DNA of 59,922 nt from positions 1,256,657 through 1,316,578 of the forward strand of contig NW_027152213.1 of NCBI RefSeq assembly GCF_004359215.1, given 5' to 3'. This document shows, piece by piece, positions 53,812 to 59,922 of the stretch (positions are counted from its first letter, which is position 1; every line of letters begins with the position of its first letter). The notes beneath the pieces are model-generated. The model saw nothing but the letters and a program-made list of their open reading frames with translations, made no database searches and had not been told where the DNA came from. The stretch is from Bremia lactucae. Taxonomy: Eukaryota; Oomycota; Peronosporomycetes; Peronosporales; Peronosporaceae. The position numbers and the translations under genes are program-made.

Positions 53812-54894
53812 CTTGAAATTGCAGTTGGCAGCTACTTGTACTACGCAAGGACAGCAGGGAGATATTTTCATTTTTTTTTACCGAGAACGGCGTTTTCCCC
53901 GAACAGAGCCCCACAAGATGCGATATATTCAGCTCTCGACATCCAAGGTAAGATGCAGCGCTAATCGGTTTCAGCTGATCCCTTACTTTGCTCTTCTCTT
54001 GTCTTTCACAAACGTGAATTCCAATTCCGTCAAATGAATGGAACTCCCATTAATTGGGATAACTGTAACAAGATTGTTTCACAATGTGCTGTCATTACCA
54101 TCGATCCCAAAATGCTATAAGGGTGTGCACGCTGTCCATCGGGTGATGAGAAACGTAAGTAAACTCGCGACAATGGCGATTAACACAAATTTGTAATAAA
54201 TTCTTTGTTTATATCTAACACGAATCGAAACTTCGCAACCTAATTGTCCTGGATGACTTGTTGATTGACCAAGAACATCAGGCTTTTTCAGTATTACATT
54301 AGAGGACTATAACAGAGGTCCACGAAGATACGTAATTCTTGAAACCTACTTCACTTAGATCTTGAGCCGCCTTTCGAGATTTTAACTTGGTCGCAGCGAC
54401 TGAGATCTCTTTAAGCAACAATGTCGAGAAGACAATCAGGACGATGGATTTCATTTACTGCAAGACCAACAAGATCGTAAGGGGAGTTCGTTGTTGATTC
54501 GTAAAAAAATCACGTCACAAATGTCCAACTTATTGCTTCGTTTTCTGGATGCATCAATTGACGAATACACGTGTTCGATTTGCAATCGACGCATATCCTG
54601 GTAGTAGACGCTAAGCATTTATTTTGCAGTAAGTGGACAAAATACGATATCTTGACCTTCTACGCTTTCGACGACCTTTGCGAGACCGGATGTTACAGGA
54701 TCTTCAGAAATTCACCAGCGAGTCATCGACTACCAATTGCAAGGATAATCGTAGTTCTGTCGACCTTTTTGCACTGATGTGCTTGTGCTTAAGTAAATTA
54801 CTCCGCGAATCGAAAATAGAACACTACGGCACTTTTAATTTGTTAGGCATCTATAAGGCCTGATCTCTATACATTGTGCCGCGCAATGAGAAGA
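53812..54894. other. Gene relic region, unassigned
   Basis: Several + strand stretches look like decayed exons (for example YRERRFPRTEPHKMRYIQLS at about 53880-53940 followed by gtaaga; RQMNGTPINWDNCNKIVSQC near 54030; an open frame at 54571-54777). They could not be joined into one protein and are not recognised. They may be remains of a host gene invaded by element G. Confidence 0.3.
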
Positions 54895-56322
54895 TCAAGC
54901 TTGCTTGCTTAGTAGCTTGGCGACTCCACAGCCCATGAGACAGATGATAGTTACACCAACTAGGTGAAAACTAAATGGTATACCAAAAGGAGGGACGGCA
55001 GGAACATGAATGTTATCGGGGTCTTCGTACAGTACCGTATGTTGGTGAGCCGAGTCGCGGACGATGGCTGCTGCACGGCGACCTGCTACAAAACCATCCT
55101 CGTGAAATCCGCGGCCAAGCCAGGCACCGGAAAGAGTTATGCCATCCTCTTGAATAATTTCATTCTGTGGGATACAATCTGCTAAGAGGCGCGGGTGGTC
55201 CCAGCGAAAAGTAGAAATGATTGTATCCGAAGCCGGACGTTTGCCTTGATAGTCGTGAGGTGTGATGGTCACAAAAACGTCTTTTTTGGTGTTAAGGCGC
55301 TGAATGCGGTTCATCCAATATGTCAGAATGTACTGATCATCTTTGGTGATGAGAACATTCCAACTGCTCCACACCTTCTTTGAGAACGGTAGCATGACAG
55401 GGTCACAATGAACATAAATCAAGCTCTTGTGGTAGTGAAAACGCATCAGTGATCTATACGACTTCTCACTCCAACGCAACATTTCAGCACTCTCGTCTGC
55501 GTGGGTTGCGAGTACGACATGGTCACAATCAATTCTCTCGCCACTCTTTAAAATGACAGCCTTGCCGCCCTTTTCAACTTCATCAACAGTGGCGTTGTAA
55601 CGAATTGTTCCATTGTACTCCTCGGTAAAGAGTTTAATGAACGGCTCAACGTAGCTTGAGCCGACGTACCACCACAAGTGCCTCGGACGATCCGTTCGAC
55701 GCCCCAGCGCTCCTAGTATCACTTGCCACAATGGTATGTATAATGAATTGGAGTGTGACTTGAGGCATCGAAGAAACTGCGAAACAGGAAGGTCCAGGAC
55801 GTCGTGCTTGGGAATTGTCCAGAGAATGGAGACAAAAGCAAGGAAGTAATGGCGAAAAAAAACGTTCGAGTAACGGCCTTTGGCGGCCCATTCACGTGTG
55901 GTAATATTTTCTTTCACAGGCATCGACATGAGGTCCATCGTGAACTTGTATATGTCAATAAGCACGCGCCAGATCCGAAAGTCAAAAAGGTTGCGGGCAC
56001 TGCCGTTAAATGGCGCACGTGATGAGAACTGCAGATCACCTTTTATATCCGATGTGACCGTGAGGCTCATGGGAATACGCTTCTTTGTCGTGCCGTCTTC
56101 CTGAGTCACGCCTAGCGACTTAAACCACTGTTTGATGTTGGGATTGGAATCGCCAAACATCATGAAGCCAATGTCAACCATCTCTCCGTCAATTTCCATC
56201 CCATACGTGTGGCCTCCCAGCGTCGAATTCTTCTCGATAAGTATGACTTCATGGCCATCCTTCACGAGGTGGTAGGCAGCAGATGATCCACCAATGCCGG
56301 AGCCGACAACGACGACTTTCAT
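54895..56322 (-). CDS. FAD-dependent oxidoreductase (amine-oxidase fold, COG2907-like)
   Basis: 475 residues, single exon. The N-terminus is a Rossmann dinucleotide-binding fold, VVVGSGIGGSSAAYHLV with the acidic residue in EVILIEKNSTLGGHTY; a mid-protein GERIDCDHVVLATHADES completes the second FAD contact; near the C-terminus LSGAWLGRGFHEDGFVAGRR is the FAD-closing motif of the amine-oxidase group, followed by one hydrophobic helix (HLVGVTIICLMGCGVAKLL), suggesting membrane attachment. Bacterial relatives often sit beside cyclopropane-fatty-acid synthases and may act on lipids; the substrate here is unknown. The gene is isolated between transposons and its frame is intact, so it is probably functional. 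Confidence 0.88.
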   Translation of the reverse strand: MKVVVVGSGIGGSSAAYHLVKDGHEVILIEKNSTLGGHTYGMEIDGEMVDIGFMMFGDSNPNIKQWFKSLGVTQEDGTTKKRIPMSLTVTSDIKGDLQFSSRAPFNGSARNLFDFRIWRVLIDIYKFTMDLMSMPVKENITTREWAAKGRYSNVFFRHYFLAFVSILWTIPKHDVLDLPVSQFLRCLKSHSNSLYIPLWQVILGALGRRTDRPRHLWWYVGSSYVEPFIKLFTEEYNGTIRYNATVDEVEKGGKAVILKSGERIDCDHVVLATHADESAEMLRWSEKSYRSLMRFHYHKSLIYVHCDPVMLPFSKKVWSSWNVLITKDDQYILTYWMNRIQRLNTKKDVFVTITPHDYQGKRPASDTIISTFRWDHPRLLADCIPQNEIIQEDGITLSGAWLGRGFHEDGFVAGRRAAAIVRDSAHQHTVLYEDPDNIHVPAVPPFGIPFSFHLVGVTIICLMGCGVAKLLSKQA

Positions 56323-56815
56323 GGTACCCCGACCGAAAATTTTGCTCGATTGGACGCGGTATCGTGCAGTTTTTACTTACAATTAATAAGTCTTAAGTTT
56401 AATTGTCTACACCTCGCCACCAGATCGATATCTGGTGGCGAAATCTACTTTTAATGAAGTAAGGGTAAGGTGAATTTTTAAAATATGAAATAAAATTCAC
56501 TTTAATTCATTTCTTCTTGTGATCTTAAAGTAGACTTGTGCTACGACCAGTGATAGTAACTTCCTCAGGCCCATACTATCGGGAATAAGTTGCCACTTGG
56601 TTCTACGAACGACAGATCCTTGAACTAGTATTTAAGTTGTGGAACTTCTTAGTAATACAGAACTAAGTGATTCTATGAGTTTGAAGTATTTCTCTGACTT
56701 TATGAGCGAGGTAGCTGCGCTCCATCTTAAAGAAAATAATATACATGTAGGAGGAAACCCAGTTACATACTTGGTGCCAGGCTTCATGGAGGTGGGCACG
56801 TCTTTATGCGGCCAC
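56323..56815. other. Upstream region of the FAD gene with an interrupted open frame
   Basis: An inverted repeat (GCCACCAGATCGATATCTGGTGGC, imperfect at no position, 56418-56441) lies 100 bp upstream of the FAD gene start. A + strand frame from 56639 (ELLSNTELSDSMSLKYFSDF, HVGGNPVTYLVPGFMEVG) runs into the LTR of element F at 56816 and stops there; it is unrecognised and may be a gene end cut by F. Confidence 0.35.
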
Positions 56816-57274
56816 TGTAACGGGGTGTATCGTTACATGAAATTAACACTTAAAGGTTGTTAATTAATATATTATCTAAAAGGTAGATAATATTTGGAGG
56901 ATATTACTTTATATAGTAATGTCCTGAATTCTTATCCATAAATAGGTATAGACCATTATGTCTATTTATTCCGCAGACTAATCAGCTGTAGAAGTAATCA
57001 AAGAGAGTTACAAGATAAGATAGATAAGAATTCATTTACATGATTAGTATTAGTTTATAGTTAAGTCAGCATTTACAAAGATAGATTAAGAGACACTAAA
57101 CTATATTAATACAGTTTTCATTTTACACTCTTAAGCTAACTTGCCTTATGAGAAGTCTTCCTCTATACGTACAGTGTACGTCACCTAACGAAAGGCACCA
57201 CTCACAACTGAAGCAGTGTGAAGTGGACTTGTACTGAAACAGTACAAGTCGCAGTGCCCCGTTACACCGTTACA
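56816..57274 (+). repeat. 5' LTR of element F (LTR family A)
   Basis: Starts TGTAACGGGGTGTATCGTTA and ends CCCCGTTACA, followed by an 8-bp tandem copy of the end (CCGTTACA, 57267-57274). It carries a perfect hairpin near the 3' end: GACTTGTACTG (57226-57236), loop AAA, CAGTACAAGTC (57240-57250). Confidence 0.87.
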
Positions 57275-57276
57275 CC

Positions 57277-57294
57277 TGGTAGCACTTTGTAGTC
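57277..57294 (+). other. Primer-binding site of element F
   Basis: TGGTAGCACTTTGTAGTC lies two bases after the LTR. TGGTAGCA complements the 3' end of initiator methionine tRNA; the following bases match less certainly. Confidence 0.6.
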
Positions 57295-57329
57295 CGTCCA
57301 AGGACCACAGTTCCATCATCTAACATGGA

Positions 57330-57757
57330 CATGTTCGATGATAATGGAAACACGCATCACGTTTCGCGTGATAGCTACTCCTTTCTAAGTGACATAGAAA
57401 GGAGTGCGGTCGAACGAATGAGTTCGAACCGTAGAAAACGATGCCATCTCGGCCATGCTGTCCGGTTTGGACAAAGATGCCTCCATTCAGCCATTCCGCT
57501 TGGGACTGGATACGCTTGAAGAAGCAATATCCGATGCGGAACAGGAGACTTTAGCTTGAGACATGCTTAAGCTAGTTTGTCATCATATCGTCCTCCAAGA
57601 CTACACGAATTGAGAGGTTTAGAACCTATGTACCTCTCTTATGTCGAAAGCGAGAAACCTCGCTTTTCGAACAACAAGCGATTACAGAAATGCAATCGCT
57701 GTCAAAAGTTAAGACACTACGCTCCTGAGCGTAGTGCACCACGCCCACTATCGAGAA
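57330..57757 (+). pseudogene. Gag remnant of element F
   Basis: Shows DASIQPFRLGLDTLEEAISD then EPMYLSYVESEKPRFSNNKR and CNRCQKLRHYAPERSAPRP, a CCHC knuckle whose last cysteine has become arginine. Several stops. Confidence 0.7.
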
Positions 57758-58646
57758 GTACTTTTCTGTGCGTAAAGCCACAGGTGAATGGCGCGTAGTT
57801 AATGCTTACAATAGACTGAACACGGCGACCATACCGGCGTGATCGCCAATCCCGCGGAAAGATGTTTTGTTGAACTCCATGGAAAAGTCAAAATATATTT
57901 TTCGCGTTGAATTTGAAGGATGGCTACTATCAGGTATTCATGAGAGAGTCCGATGTAGCCAAAACAAATGTAAGCACCCCAAGCGGTATGCTTTAGGAGT
58001 GGCTTGTGATGCCTCAAGGGTTAAAAAAACGCACCAGCGACATTCAACCGATTAGTGACTCATATGATGCGTCAGCACCGCACCTGCGCGCCTTATTACT
58101 TTGACGATGTATTCGTGCATAGTAGGGCCGAGGACGGGCTGAGCGCAATCGAGTCGCACAAGCTTCATTTAGACGCTGTGTTGCTGACTTTGAAGGACGC
58201 TCAATTGTACGTCAACTTGCAAATGTGTCATTGCCAGACGCGGATAAGCCCTTAAGCGTCGCCTGCGATGCAAGTAATTTGCAATGGGCAGACGACGGCG
58301 TTGACCGCGTCATCTCTTATCTGTCCCGGCTTTTGAAGCCGCGGAACTGAATTACTTTGTGCATGACAAAGAGCTACTTTCAATAAAGTATGCTCTTGTC
58401 AAGTTTCGTGTGCACTTACTAGACACTGGACCATTTGTGGTTTATGCGGATCACGCATCACTGCGGACCGCAATAAACTCACCGCACATCTCGCCTAGAA
58501 TGGCAAGATGGCTTACATTCTTCTCTGAATTTAATTTCAATGTTGAATACAAGCCGGGTAAGTTGAATGTCTTGGCTGACGCTTTATCGCGCAGACCAGA
58601 CTTCGAGATAAGACACCAGGAAAGTATGTCTAGTGCTAAAGCATAA
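57757..58646 (+). pseudogene. RT and RNase H of element F
   Basis: RT fragments: FLCVKPQVNGA and VVNAYNRLNTATIPA (first half, broken), APYYFDDVFVHSRAEDGLSA with the catalytic FDD at about 58095, and LKDAQLYVNLQMC. After a deletion, RNase H: VACDASNLQWADD, HDKELLSIKYALVKFRVHLL (from 58362), YADHASLRTAINS and VLADALSRRPDFE to 58646. Confidence 0.8.
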
Positions 58647-58679
58647 TTTCAGCCGTCAACGTTGGCAGCCATGAAGGCA

Positions 58680-59922
58680 TAACACGTGAAGAGCTCATTA
58701 GCCTCTGAAATAAAAGGGAGCTACAATCAGGACGACCATTGTCGCCTGCTGTTGGATCACTTTGGTGGACGAAAAGTAACCCTTCAGTCGCACCTGAAAG
58801 CTAAGCTAAATCGCTTTAGATACAGCGATGGCCTGTTTCGGCATCAGCTCTCACCTTATGATCCCTTGAAAATCTATGTGCCTCATGACACAGATCTCAA
58901 GATGGTGATCCTTCACGAGCTCCATGATGCGCCATATAGGGAACATCTGGGCCGTGGAAAGACATTCTTACGAGTGTTAAAGGAATTTGGTGGCCACATC
59001 TATATAGATGGGTGGCCAACTATATTTGCCCTTGCGAACAGCGTTAGTGTATTAAGCCTGCACCGTCCAGCAGTGCGCCTCTGAAGCCGCTACCGATTCC
59101 AACCAACCGTTGGAAGTCGGTAAGTCTGGACTTCATGTTTCGCATACCGCTCGATCATAAGGGTCGAACGGGGCTCGTCGGCTTTGCCGACAGACTGAGC
59201 AAAATGGTGCATTTAGCACCAATTTAGACATCGATCACAGGCAAGGAGGCAGCACTGTTCCTGGAATATGTTTACCGACTACACGGGATGCGCGAGTCCA
59301 TAGTATCGGACCACGATCCACGTTTTACGTCTGTTTTTTGGCGACATGTGTTCGATCTGCTAGGTAGCAAGCTCTACATGTCGACCGCAGATCATCCCCA
59401 GACCGATGGCCAAACAGAACGTGGCAATCGGGTCGTGGCGGATGTCTTACGCACTATAGCAACTCCCAAAGAGTGGAGCAAGCAATTGCCCTTTGTGGAG
59501 TTCGCTATAAATAACAGTGCCCACGCCAGTACGGGTGAGACACCGTTTTACATTAACGGACTGCGCCATCCTCGGACGCCAGTCTCGTTTGTGCGCAGCT
59601 TGAGTCTTAGTGGGGGAGGGCCCCTCACTATGCTCGGTGCGAAAGAGGGACATAGTTTCGTCAATATGACGATGACCCATGAGGGTATCATCTCAAAGAC
59701 AGAAACTTGCCCTAGTGACCCTGCCAGTTTAGCAGTGGTCAATAAAACTACGCCTTATGACCGACCTCTTGGCGGTATCATAGGCGAGTTTGATGCTAAA
59801 AGCGTGAGCGAGGCTCAACGCTTTGTGGATGAGCGATTAGCCATCACACGTAAAGTCCGTGACGCAATGGCAAGCGCACAGGACAAGCAAAAAGAATATG
59901 CGGACCGAAATGGTCGCAAAAA
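58680..59922 (+). pseudogene. Integrase of element F (continues beyond window)
   Basis: Zinc-binding region around 58900-59080 (HELHDAPYREHLGRGKTF), then a frame shift, then a long core with LDFMFRIPLDHKGRTGLVGF, one TAG near 59224, IVSDHDPRFTSVFWRHVF, the glutamate in HPQTDGQTERGNRVVADVL and FAINNSAHASTGETPFYING. All three DDE acids are present. The C-terminal extension runs to the window edge; whether a chromodomain follows cannot be seen. Confidence 0.82.

Larger units (their letters stand above)
56816..59922 (+). mobile_element. Element F: Ty3/gypsy with internal deletion, continues past window end
   Basis: 5' LTR, primer site, gag C-terminus, part of RT, RNase H and integrase on the + strand, ending in the integrase C-terminal region at the window edge. 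Protease and the start of RT are deleted: gag zinc-knuckle sequence passes directly into RT near 57757. Pol is of a different lineage from A, C, E and G, although the LTR is of the same family as that of A. Confidence 0.85.

Noticed and set aside
54895..56322. Recent bacterial transfer of the FAD oxidoreductase
   Set aside because: Relatives are common in bacteria, but also present in eukaryotes; no tree or composition test can be done here, and an isolated single-exon gene is not enough.
1..59922. CRISPR arrays, rRNA, tRNA genes
   Set aside because: None seen; the many short inverted repeats do not have regular spacing or cloverleaf structure.

Overview
The window looks like a nuclear contig of an oomycete, most likely in the Peronosporales (Phytophthora or a downy mildew). 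The reasons are compact eukaryotic genes with 60-80 bp GT-AG introns, a START-type protein of the oomycete M96-like kind, and dense degenerate Ty3/gypsy and Ty1/copia retrotransposons. Species assignment is inference. I saw no rRNA, tRNA or CRISPR.

Layout. 1-15.5 kb is retrotransposon territory: the 3' half of a chromodomain Ty3/gypsy element (element A) with its LTR, inserted into an older minus-strand gypsy (element I); a solo LTR; then a complete but internally rearranged minus-strand gypsy (element C, 6952-13936). 15.5-34.7 kb is a gene island, in order: M96-like START protein (-), a small unknown (+), GPI transamidase catalytic subunit PIG-K/GPI8 (-), TFIIH subunit p62/TFB1 (+), METTL21-type methyltransferase (+), ABHD4/5-type hydrolase (-), AGC kinase (+), DNA ligase IV (-), family X DNA polymerase (+), and a THH1/TOM1/TOM3-type membrane protein (+). 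35.2-53.8 kb is again transposons: a decayed copia (-), the 3' end of a second chromodomain gypsy (B), a full-length decayed gypsy (E, 42134-50204), and a 3'-truncated minus gypsy (G). One FAD-dependent oxidoreductase gene (-) follows at 54.9-56.3 kb. A gypsy copy (F) runs off the right end.

Gene organisation. The island is packed. PIG-K and TFB1 start 128 bp apart, head to head. DNA ligase IV and polymerase X, two enzymes that act together in non-homologous end joining, are head to head across about 80-210 bp. The methyltransferase and the ABHD hydrolase stop codons are only 9 bp apart, tail to tail.

The least ordinary part is in the transposons. (1) All four chromodomain gypsy copies whose 3' end is present (A, B, C, E) carry an extra reading frame on the strand opposite pol, between or overlapping the chromodomain and the 3' LTR; C and E share clear protein similarity there. 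(2) Element C keeps the normal gene order and a near-perfect target duplication, but three internal blocks (protease, N-terminal RT, N-terminal integrase) lie inverted in place, one of them flanked by a 28-bp inverted repeat. (3) These elements are full of short perfect hairpins, even inside coding sequence, and the two LTRs of C show a compensatory base-pair change in one palindrome. A template-switching or hairpin-driven rearrangement process could link (2) and (3); that is inference.
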